Assembly (NCBI GenBank): GCA_964581115.1
Contig: CAZOMY010000011.1
Span: forward strand, 1 to 64,000
Length of the DNA stretch: 64,000 nucleotides
Origin: 2-02-FULL-55-14 sp964581115
GTDB taxonomy: Bacteria; Bacteroidota; Ignavibacteria; UBA10030
Direction of reading: 5' to 3'
The notes below the pieces were generated by a model. The model searched no databases. It saw nothing but the letters and a program-made list of their open reading frames with translations, and was not told the DNA's origin. A program made the translations under genes and the position numbers. Each line of letters starts with the position of its first letter. Position 1 is the first letter of the stretch. Of this stretch, positions 57,486 to 64,000 are shown piece after piece.

Positions 57486-57866
57486 CTACCTGAGCCCATT
57501 AACGATTCGTGTGATTCCGTCGCGCAACAGGGGAACGTTGAAATTGACAAGCAGGCCCAGCCGTAACCCGGTGAGTCGGAGATAGTTCAGAAGTTGCTTC
57601 TTGTGCACGGGCAGAATCGTCTCGACGGATTTCAGTTCGATCACAACAAGCTCACACACGATCATATCTGCGCGAAATCCAATTCCAAGATCCTTTCCCT
57701 TGAAGTTGACTGGGATCTCGACTTGGCGCCGCAAACTGATCTGGCGGGTTGAAAGTTCATGGGCAACCGCTTTTTCGTATACAGACTCAAGCAGGCCAGG
57801 ACCAAGCACTCGATGAAGGGTGAAGCAGGCGTCAAGGATTTTTGTTGCAGCCTCATTCTCATGCAT
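57486..57866 (-). CDS. GxxExxY protein (PD-(D/E)XK nuclease-like)
   Basis: 126 residues from the ATG at 57866 (MHENEAATKILDACFTLHRVLGPG). The name-giving GLLESVYEKAVAHEL motif is near residue 25, and DMIVCELVVIELKSV provides an Asp...Glu-x-Lys nuclease-type core. GxxExxY proteins are small, widespread and of unproven function, often associated with mobile or repeat regions. It lies antisense inside the catabolic locus, between the FadL-like and SDR genes. Confidence 0.85.
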   Translation of the reverse strand: MHENEAATKILDACFTLHRVLGPGLLESVYEKAVAHELSTRQISLRRQVEIPVNFKGKDLGIGFRADMIVCELVVIELKSVETILPVHKKQLLNYLRLTGLRLGLLVNFNVPLLRDGITRIVNGLR

Positions 57867-58007
57867 ATCGACCCCTCGAGGTGAGCGCCCACAGTCTACA
57901 ATTTGCAGCGACCTTGTGCAAGCCTGGGCGTTCCGTCTATCACTCAAACGCTGCGTTCGCCGCTACCGTCGCGTGCGCTGCGCAAAATGACCAAGGAAGG
58001 AAATCCG

Positions 58008-58763
58008 ATGGTTGGATTGAACGGTAAGACCGCTCTCGTCTCCGGCGGAGCTCGCGACATCGGGCGCGCGGTTTCGATCAAGCTCGCGTCGCTCGGCGCA
58101 TCCGTGGCGTTCAGTTACTATGAAAGCAAAGAACAGGGAGACGAAACGCTCGCCGCCATCACGAAAGCCGGTGGGAGGGGGGCAGCATTCTTCTGCGACA
58201 TCACGAAAGAGGAAAGCATCAAGGCCTTCGTCGAAGGAGCACAGAAAGCGTTCAGCGGTCCGATCCACATTCTCGTCAACGTGGCCGGCGGGCTTGTCGG
58301 CCGCAAGACGATGGGCGAGATGGACGTGGCCTTCTGGGACCTGCTGTTTGCGCTGAACACGCGAAGCACGTTCCTCGTGACAAAGCACGCTCTTCCGGCC
58401 ATGGCCGATGGCGGCTCGATCGTGAACTTTGCCTCGCAGGCGGCGCGCGACGGTGGCGGCCCAGGTGCCATCGCCTACGCCTCGTCAAAGGGAGCCGTGC
58501 TGACGATGACGCGCGGACTGGCCAAAGAGCTCGGTCCTCGAAAGATCCGGGTCAACGCGGTGTCGCCAGGCATGATCGCGACGACGTTCCACGACACCTT
58601 TACAAAGCCCGAGGTGCGTCAACGCGTTGCGTCGATGACGCCACTCGGCCGCGAAGGGAACGCCTCGGAGGTTGCGGATCTCGTGGCCTACCTTGCGGGC
58701 GAGGAGTCCTCGTTCATCAACGGCGAGGCGATCGATATCAATGGCGGGATCTTCTTCTCGTGA
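58008..58763 (+). CDS. SDR-family oxidoreductase, candidate DEH reductase
   Basis: 251 residues from the ATG at 58008, preceded by AAGGAAGG at 57993-58000. Two earlier in-frame starts lack such a site. The cofactor loop is SGGARDIGRA (12-21), NVAGG replaces NNAG, and the active site is Ser143, Tyr157 and Lys161 in a YASSK context. SDRs next to PL17 and KdgF reduce DEH (4-deoxy-L-erythro-5-hexoseulose uronate) to KDG; this is the likely role here. It overlaps the PL17 start by one base. Confidence 0.85.
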   Translation: MVGLNGKTALVSGGARDIGRAVSIKLASLGASVAFSYYESKEQGDETLAAITKAGGRGAAFFCDITKEESIKAFVEGAQKAFSGPIHILVNVAGGLVGRKTMGEMDVAFWDLLFALNTRSTFLVTKHALPAMADGGSIVNFASQAARDGGGPGAIAYASSKGAVLTMTRGLAKELGPRKIRVNAVSPGMIATTFHDTFTKPEVRQRVASMTPLGREGNASEVADLVAYLAGEESSFINGEAIDINGGIFFS

Positions 58764-61213
58764 TGAGAAACATGACACAGAGGCCCACAGAGGAGAAACG
58801 GAGTTCCACAGAGAAGAGCGTGGACATGTTTAGCAAACCTCTGTGGGTGTCTGTCTGTTCTCTGTGGAACGCTGTGTCCCGCTTTTTCTTGAAGAAAAGC
58901 ATGGCACAGAGATCCACAGAGGAGCAACGAAGTTCCACGGAGAAAAGCATGAACAAGCATCACAAACCTCTGTGGGTCTCTGTCTATTCTCTGTGGAACT
59001 CTGCGTCCCGCTTTCTGCCTCGTACGGGCGGGTTCCGGGTGCCAGCGTTGATCGTGGCGATGATGACGGGTGTGGTCGCCCAAAGCTCCCATCCCTCCCT
59101 CATGCTCACGGCAACGGAGGCGAAGGCGATCAAGAGAGCGTTGGGCAGCACGCCGCTGCTCGATACGGCCTTCCAGCGCTCGGTGCGCATCGTGGAGGCG
59201 GCCGTATCGAGGCCGATCCGTGTGCCGAAGCCGGCAGATGCCAGCGGACCGGTACACCAGCGGCACAAGGAGAACTATCTCGAGATGCAACAGGCCGGCG
59301 TGCTCTTCGCGATCACCGGAGACGAACGCTACGCCCGTTTTGTACGCGACATGCTGTTAGCCTACGCGGAGTTGTGGCCGACCCTGCCGAAACATCCGCA
59401 AGCCGGGGGTGAGTCGTACGGACGGCTGTTCTGGCAGTCGCTGAACGAGACGGTCTGGCTCGTGCATGCTACGCAAGCATACGACGGTGTACACTCATGG
59501 TTATCGAGCGCGGATCGCACGACGATCGAAGGACGCCTGATCCGACCGATGGCGCAATACTTTGTCGCCGAGCATGCGTCGGTCGTCGATCGCATCCATA
59601 ATCACGGTGCGTGGATGGCCGCCGCGGTCGGCATGGCAGGATATGTTCTGGGCGACACGACCTTGTCGAACCAAGCCCTCTACGGTACGAGACTGGACCG
59701 CCAAGGCGGATACTTGGCACAGTTGGATCAACTCTTCTCACCCGACGGCTACTACACGGAGGGGGCTTACTACGCGCGCTATGCACTCATGCCGTTCGTC
59801 GGGTTCGCTCAGGTCATCGAGAACAACCAGCCGTCGCTCGGGATCTTCTCGTATCGAGACAGCATCATCCGTAAGGCAGTGAACGCCACACTTCAGCTCA
59901 CGTACACTGACGGCGCGTTTCTCCCGATCAACGACGCGATGAAGGAGAAGACCTTCCTTTCGCCGGAGCTCATCCTGGCGACCAACACGGTCTATCGCCA
60001 GTATCGCGCCGACACCGGACTGTTCTGGGTGGCACGGCAGCATGGAGAAGTGCTTCTGAACGGTGCCGGACTGGCGGTGGCGGAAGCGCTCCGCGACGCG
60101 GAGGCCGTCACGCCATTTCCGTACGCAAGTATCGAACTTCGCGACGGCGGAGACGGAACGCGGGGCGGGGTGGGAATACTGCGGGCCGGAATGATGGAGG
60201 ATCAGTCGCTCCTTCTGATGAAGTACACGTCGCACGGGCTGTCGCACGGGCATTTCGACAAACTCGGAATCCTGTATTATGACCAAGGACGCGAGATCCT
60301 GCAGGACTACGGCGCGGCAAGGTTTGTGAACGTCGAGACGAAGTACGGCGGTCGGTATCTGCCCGAGAACCGGACATGGGCGAAGCAGACCGTGGCCCAC
60401 AATACCGTTGTTGTGGACGAGCGGTCGCAGTTCGACGGCAAGGAGAGTGTGTCGGAGCAGTACCACGGCGTGCGGCACTTCTTTTACGCGAACGATCCGG
60501 CGCTTCAGTCGATGAGTGCGACCGTGTCGGATGTAACTTTGGGCGTCCGGATGCAACGAACGCTGCTTATGATCTCCGATGCACGGTTTGCCAAACCACT
60601 GGTGGTTGATATCATCCGGGTGAACGGCGAGCGCGATCACCAGGTTGACCTGCCCTTCTACTATTTCGGGCAGATCGTGAACACGAACGTGAAGTACACG
60701 GCGCATGAAGCGAGGCGTGAGGCGCTGGGAGTAACGAACGGATACCAACATCTCTGGGTGGAGGCGGACGGACGCGCCAGCGGGCCGGCACAGGTCACCC
60801 TGCTCAACGGACGCCGTTACTATACGCTGACGACGGCAGCTGACAGCGGTACACACGTCTATTTCACGCGCATCGGAGCGAACGATCCCAACTTCAACCT
60901 CCGAAATGAGCCGGGTCTGCTCTTTCGTCGTCGGGCGAAGGAGACGGTGTTCGCCACCACGCTTGAGCCGCATGGGATCTTCGACCCGGTCAAAGAATTC
61001 TCAGTCGGCCTGCACCCGACGATCAGCGCCGTGCATGTCGTGGCCTCCAATGATGCTGGAACGATCGTGGATCTGACAGGGCGGGAAGGATTCCATTGGA
61101 CGGTGATGGTGACGAACCGTCGTTCGGATCCTAGCGCAGAACACGAGATAAAGGTGGATAAGGCGACGTATCGGTGGAAGGGAGACGTGGAGGTGGAAAA
61201 GGGCGGGAGATAG
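58763..61213 (+). CDS. PL17-type oligoalginate lyase
   Basis: 816 residues from the ATG at 58763, which overlaps the SDR stop; a GTG one codon earlier is also open. The first about 85 residues are encoded by two tandem copies of a 129-base intergenic-type repeat. Later starts at 58949 (ATG) or 59039 (GTG) would leave a signal peptide around VPALIVAMMTGVVAQ. The toroid domain carries the Asn280-His281 pair in RIHNHGAW and Tyr337 in the EGAYYARYALMPF region. The sheet domain has His495/His497 in SHGLSHGHFDKLG. The Asn-to-Tyr spacing of 57 residues matches characterised Alg17c. PL17 cleaves oligoalginate to unsaturated uronate monomers. Confidence 0.87.
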   Translation: MRNMTQRPTEEKRSSTEKSVDMFSKPLWVSVCSLWNAVSRFFLKKSMAQRSTEEQRSSTEKSMNKHHKPLWVSVYSLWNSASRFLPRTGGFRVPALIVAMMTGVVAQSSHPSLMLTATEAKAIKRALGSTPLLDTAFQRSVRIVEAAVSRPIRVPKPADASGPVHQRHKENYLEMQQAGVLFAITGDERYARFVRDMLLAYAELWPTLPKHPQAGGESYGRLFWQSLNETVWLVHATQAYDGVHSWLSSADRTTIEGRLIRPMAQYFVAEHASVVDRIHNHGAWMAAAVGMAGYVLGDTTLSNQALYGTRLDRQGGYLAQLDQLFSPDGYYTEGAYYARYALMPFVGFAQVIENNQPSLGIFSYRDSIIRKAVNATLQLTYTDGAFLPINDAMKEKTFLSPELILATNTVYRQYRADTGLFWVARQHGEVLLNGAGLAVAEALRDAEAVTPFPYASIELRDGGDGTRGGVGILRAGMMEDQSLLLMKYTSHGLSHGHFDKLGILYYDQGREILQDYGAARFVNVETKYGGRYLPENRTWAKQTVAHNTVVVDERSQFDGKESVSEQYHGVRHFFYANDPALQSMSATVSDVTLGVRMQRTLLMISDARFAKPLVVDIIRVNGERDHQVDLPFYYFGQIVNTNVKYTAHEARREALGVTNGYQHLWVEADGRASGPAQVTLLNGRRYYTLTTAADSGTHVYFTRIGANDPNFNLRNEPGLLFRRRAKETVFATTLEPHGIFDPVKEFSVGLHPTISAVHVVASNDAGTIVDLTGREGFHWTVMVTNRRSDPSAEHEIKVDKATYRWKGDVEVEKGGR
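58775..59017. repeat. 129-bp CACAGAG-type element, tandem duplicate
   Basis: Two copies offset by exactly 129 bases (for example GTTCCAC at 58803 and 58932). Each has a palindromic layout, with CACAGAGG and GTTCCACAGAG facing CCTCTGTGGG and CTCTGTGGAAC. They lie in frame within the start of the PL17 gene and encode repeated KPLWVSV and SLWN peptides. Confidence 0.8.
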
Positions 61214-61242
61214 TTGCGATTTGTGGGTTGCGTGTTACGCGA

Positions 61243-61277
61243 TCCGAGTCCCGAGTCCCGAGTCCCGAGTCCCGAGA
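61243..61277. repeat. GAGTCCC heptad array
   Basis: Four in-register GAGTCCC units with flanking partial copies between the PL17 stop and kdgF. The same unit forms the long array at 63196. Confidence 0.85.
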
Positions 61278-61302
61278 TCCATAACCCGCGTTCGAAGCTA
61301 AC

Positions 61303-61341
61303 GTTCACCGTTCACTGTTCACTGTTCACTGTTCACCGTTC
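61303..61341. repeat. GTTCACT heptad array
   Basis: Five full heptads (GTTCACC, GTTCACT x3, GTTCACC) plus a partial sixth, 26 bases after the GAGTCCC array and 27 bases before the kdgF start. The unit is unrelated to GAGTCCC but has the same 7-bp period. Confidence 0.85.
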
Positions 61342-61368
61342 TCCGACTTCTAAATAAGAGATTCTCCA

Positions 61369-61725
61369 ATGAAGATCGATACAACAGATGTCTTCGTCTT
61401 CGGCAACGACGTTCCCTGGGAGACGGTGGGAGAAGGGGTGCGGAGGAGGATCCTGGGATACGACGAACAACTCATGCTGGTCTACGTCGAGTTCAACAAG
61501 GGCTCGATCGGGCCGCTGCATCAGCATCCGCATCGACAGGTGACGTACATCGAGTCGGGTTCGTTCGAAGTGACGATCGGTGATCGGAAGATGGTCCAGC
61601 GAGGCGGAGACTGCTATGTGATACCTCCGAACGTCGTTCACGGAGTCGTGGCGCTGGAGGACAGCAAACTCGTTGACGTCTTTACGCCCGTGCGGGAAGA
61701 TATTTTGGCAGCGAGAAAGGCGTGA
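61369..61725 (+). CDS. kdgF: KdgF-like cupin (unsaturated uronate linearising protein)
   Basis: 118 residues, single cupin domain. Likely metal ligands are His51 and His53 in HQHPHRQ, Gln57, and His91 in IPPNVVHGV. KdgF proteins convert delta-4,5-unsaturated monouronates, the products of oligoalginate or pectin lyases, into linear ketonised sugars. It lies right after the PL17 gene and is the next step of the pathway. The upstream gap is filled by two heptad arrays. Confidence 0.9.
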   Translation: MKIDTTDVFVFGNDVPWETVGEGVRRRILGYDEQLMLVYVEFNKGSIGPLHQHPHRQVTYIESGSFEVTIGDRKMVQRGGDCYVIPPNVVHGVVALEDSKLVDVFTPVREDILAARKA

Positions 61726-61744
61726 GGAATTCGACCGCAAGTAA

Positions 61745-61856
61745 GCAGTAAGCAGGTACCGTCAGGCTGTTGACAGGTTGAGGTCGGACGACCAGATCCA
61801 ATGCTCTTTGCCTTTGGATCTCTGCCTGCCTGGTCCGGAGTGATCCTGCCTACTGC
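61745..61856. repeat. Palindromic dispersed element, copy 2
   Basis: GCAGTAAGCAGG (61745) and CCTGCCTACTGC (61845) bound 112 bases in the kdgF-MFS gap. The left arm is identical to copy 1 at 42855. The outer flanks extend the 7-bp periodicity (AGTAAGC x2, CTGCCTA x2). Confidence 0.75.
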
Positions 61857-61908
61857 CTACTCTCAGTGAAAGATCTCTGATGTTCGTTCTCGGATTTCCA
61901 AGGAATCT

Positions 61909-63177
61909 ATGAAACTCGTCAAAGGCCTCCGCTGGTACATCATCACCCTTATCGCCATTGCGACGGTCATCAACTATATCGACCGGAACGCCCTGGCCGT
62001 CATGTGGCCGGATATCTCGAAGGACGTCGGCCTCACCAAAGATGAGTATGCCGCGATCATTTCATTCTTCATGGTGTCCTACGCTCTGGGGCAGAGCCTG
62101 TCGGGGCGGCTCATCGACAAGATCGGGACTCGGCTGGGATTCGTCGTTACCATCTTTGTGTGGTCGGTCTCGTGCATGATGCACGGACTCGGGCGCAGTC
62201 TGGCGACGTTCGGATTCTTCCGTGCGATGCTCGGTTTAAGCGAGGCGGGCAACTGGCCGGGGGCAACGAAGGCGAACGCGGAATGGTTTCCCATCAAGGA
62301 ACGAGCGCTTGCGCAGGGGATCTTCAATGCGGGCGCGTCGATCGGGGCGGTGATCTCGGCGCCGCTGGTGGCGTTCTTATATCTGCTCGTTGGCTGGAAG
62401 GCGACGTTCTTCCTGATCGGACTCCTGGGCATCGTCTGGATCATTCCGTGGTGGTTCATCAATCGCGCGGCTCCGGACGGACACCCGTGGCTGACGTCGG
62501 AAGAAAAGGAGCACATCCTCTCGGGTCAGAAGGTGGCGACGGATGCCACGACGGACGAGCGCGTACTGTCGTGGGGTGAACTGCTTTCCTACAAAGAAAG
62601 CTGGTCGGTGATCTTATCGCGATTCTTTCTCGACCCGGTCTGGTGGCTGTTCGTCAACTGGCTGCCGATCTACCTGGCCGAAGTGTTCGGGTTCGACATC
62701 AAACAGATCGGGATCTTCGCGTGGGTACCGTATGTCGGGGCGGCTGCGGGGAGCCTGCTGGGAGGGTGGTATTCTGGTCATTTGATCAATTGCGGCTGGG
62801 CGGTGGGCAAGGCGCGAAAGTGGGCGATCCTTCTGGGCGGCATCATTTCGTTCCCGGCACTGATTGCGACCGCGTACGCGGCCGATCCGGTAGCCGCGGT
62901 TCTTCTCATCGCTGTGATCCTGTTCGGATTCCAAGTGTCGATCAACAACATCCAAACACTCCCGAGCGACCTCTTCTCGGGCAAATCGGTCGGTTCGCTG
63001 GCAGGATTGGGCGGAACGAGCGCGGTCGCCGGCGTGCTCATCAGCACATGGGTCGTGCCGGCCATCTCGCAACAAGGCTATCTGCTCGTCTTCCTACTGG
63101 CGGCGGCGTTGGTGCCGTTGGCAGTCGGGTCGGTGTTTCTGCTGGCGGGCAAGGTGGAGCGCGTGAGAGTGAAGTGA
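61909..63177 (+). CDS. MFS hexuronate-type permease
   Basis: 422 residues with 12 hydrophobic segments. The family opening RWYIITLIAIATVINYIDRNALAVMWPDI and GLSEAGNWPGATKANAEWFP are diagnostic for the ExuT/anion-cation symporter branch, and the loop RAAPDGHPWLTSEEKEHI is also typical. Related MFS proteins in alginate loci import DEH or unsaturated uronates across the inner membrane. It is co-oriented with kdgF and the KduD-like gene. Confidence 0.92.
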   Translation: MKLVKGLRWYIITLIAIATVINYIDRNALAVMWPDISKDVGLTKDEYAAIISFFMVSYALGQSLSGRLIDKIGTRLGFVVTIFVWSVSCMMHGLGRSLATFGFFRAMLGLSEAGNWPGATKANAEWFPIKERALAQGIFNAGASIGAVISAPLVAFLYLLVGWKATFFLIGLLGIVWIIPWWFINRAAPDGHPWLTSEEKEHILSGQKVATDATTDERVLSWGELLSYKESWSVILSRFFLDPVWWLFVNWLPIYLAEVFGFDIKQIGIFAWVPYVGAAAGSLLGGWYSGHLINCGWAVGKARKWAILLGGIISFPALIATAYAADPVAAVLLIAVILFGFQVSINNIQTLPSDLFSGKSVGSLAGLGGTSAVAGVLISTWVVPAISQQGYLLVFLLAAALVPLAVGSVFLLAGKVERVRVK

Positions 63178-63195
63178 GAGGTCAGAAGTCACAAG

Positions 63196-63417
63196 CCGAG
63201 TCCCGAGTCCCGAGTCCCGAGTCCCGAGTCCCGAGTCCCGAATCCCGAATCCCGANNNNNNNNNNNNNNNNNNNNNNNNNNNNNNNNNNNNNNNNNNNNN
63301 NNNNNNNNNNNNNNNNNNNNNNNNNNNNNNNNNNNNNNNNNNNNNNNNNNNNNNNTCCCGAGTCCCGAGTCCCGAATCCCGAATCCCGAGTCCCGAATCC
63401 CGAGTCCCGAGTCCCGA
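63196..63417. repeat. Long GAGTCCC/GAATCCC heptad array containing an assembly gap
   Basis: Left of the gap are six GAGTCCC and two GAATCCC units. Right of it, after a partial TCCC, are eight units mixing GAGTCCC and GAATCCC. The 100 N positions 63256-63355 are a placeholder of fixed length, so true copy number is unknown. It is located between the MFS and KduD-like genes. Confidence 0.9.
63256..63355. other. Assembly gap (100 N)
   Basis: Exactly 100 undetermined bases, a conventional scaffold filler, inside a heptad array. The true length and any unique sequence within are unknown. Confidence 0.99.
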
Positions 63418-63444
63418 TAACCGATCCCCATTCACCATTCTCCC

Positions 63445-64000
63445 ATGATTCCATTCGATCTCTCCGGAATGTCTGCTATTGTCACCGGCGCCAGTACAGG
63501 GCTGGGGGCGGCCATGACATTAGCGTTAGCCGATGCTGGTGCAGAAGTCCTTCTTGTCGACCGTCGCGAACAGAGCGAGACGGTGCAACACCTGCGCGAG
63601 CACGGCAAGACGGCGCACACACTTCAGGCCGACCTGCTGGATCCGGCATCTCCACAGCGTATCGTCGATGCCGCGATCAAAGAGTTCGGAAAGGTGGACA
63701 TTCTGGTCAACAACGCCGGGATCATCCGCCGCACTCCGGCGCTCGAGTTCAACGAAAAGGATTGGGACGAAGTGATGACCGTGAACAGCCGGGCGGTCTT
63801 CTTCCTGTCGCAGGCGGCCGGACGCGACATGGTCAAGAGACGGTACGGCAAGATCATCAACGTGGCGTCGCTCCTGTCGTTCCAAGGCGGCATCACGGTG
63901 CCTTCGTATTCCGCCAGCAAGGGGGCGGTCGCGCAGATCACAAAGGCACTGGCGAATGAATGGGCATCGCTGGGGATCAATGTGAACGCCATTGCGCCGG
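63445..64000 (+). CDS. kduD: KduD-like SDR dehydrogenase (partial, runs off window)
   Basis: 185 residues visible from the ATG at 63445. The start FDLSGMSAIVTGASTGLGAAMTLALADAGAEV has the TGxxxGxG cofactor loop. NNAGIIRRTPALEF is typical of KduD, and Tyr155 and Lys159 lie in the SYSASK context. KduD interconverts 2-dehydro-3-deoxygluconate and its 5-dehydro form with NAD. It fits the uronate pathway as the second SDR of the locus. The C-terminus is outside the window. Confidence 0.85.
   Translation, partial: MIPFDLSGMSAIVTGASTGLGAAMTLALADAGAEVLLVDRREQSETVQHLREHGKTAHTLQADLLDPASPQRIVDAAIKEFGKVDILVNNAGIIRRTPALEFNEKDWDEVMTVNSRAVFFLSQAAGRDMVKRRYGKIINVASLLSFQGGITVPSYSASKGAVAQITKALANEWASLGINVNAIAP

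Noticed and set aside
59738..60973. 411-codon minus-strand frame opposite PL17
   Set aside because: Complement of conserved lyase coding sequence; low-complexity Arg/His composition.
63196..63417. CRISPR array
   Set aside because: Repeats are 7 bp with no unique spacers and no cas genes nearby.
63094..63959. Open frames translating through the N gap
   Set aside because: They read heptad repeats (ESRVPSP-type peptides) and undetermined bases; not genes.

Overview
The window is a GC-rich bacterial chromosome segment around the replication origin. It carries the rpmH-rnpA-yidD-yidC-mnmE-mnmG-rsmG block on the minus strand and dnaA-dnaN-recF-dciA-gyrB-gyrA on the plus strand. Genes diverge on either side of about 18.0-18.4 kb, as expected at a bidirectional origin. 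Two PorV/PorQ-type outer-membrane proteins, a surface protein with a Por-secretion (T9SS-like) C-terminal domain, a TonB-dependent receptor with a carboxypeptidase-regulatory-like N-terminus and a TIGR03545/TIGR03546 pair suggest the Fibrobacteres-Chlorobi-Bacteroidetes superphylum. High GC and the lack of a SusC/SusD pair fit a Kapabacteria/Ignavibacteria-like lineage better than classical Bacteroidetes. That placement is inference; no rRNA or tRNA gene is visible.

Layout. 0-3 kb: envelope polysaccharide genes (partial DUF2079 membrane protein, Wzx-like flippase, GT4 glycosyltransferase). 3-5 kb: a PorV-like protein and a C39-like lipoprotein. 5-18 kb (minus): dnaX, lon, DUF2461, murQ, rsmG, mnmG, mnmE, yidC, yidD, rnpA, rpmH. 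Three parS-like palindromes lie in or beside mnmG, but no parAB follows rsmG. 18-28 kb: dnaA to gyrA, with DnaA-box-like sites upstream of dnaA and in the dnaA-dnaN gap. 28-46 kb (minus): the TIGR03545/46 pair, lipocalin, beta-propeller, a MacAB/DevBCA-type ABC exporter with two permeases, an M61-like peptidase, a VUT-family transporter, an SDR, three-subunit proton-translocating transhydrogenase, small membrane ORFs, an NTF2-like lipoprotein and a DUF2339 protein.

46.5-64 kb (plus) is an accessory catabolic locus, probably for alginate or a similar uronate polymer. It holds a FadR-type GntR regulator, a heparinase II/III-fold lyase, a TonB receptor, a T9SS-tailed surface protein, PorV-like and FadL-like beta-barrels, an SDR (candidate DEH reductase), a PL17-type oligoalginate lyase, KdgF cupin, a hexuronate-type MFS permease and a KduD-like SDR cut by the window end. 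In the inferred scheme, polymer is bound and imported through the outer membrane, depolymerised by the two lyases, linearised by KdgF, imported by the MFS carrier and reduced by the SDRs towards 2-keto-3-deoxygluconate. No SusD homologue is present; the T9SS-tailed protein may fill that place.

The intergenic DNA is unusual. It contains several unrelated arrays that all have a 7-bp period, a ~112-bp palindromic element present twice, and a 129-bp CACAGAG-type element duplicated in tandem and fused in frame to the start of the PL17 gene. One heptad array spans a 100-N assembly gap.
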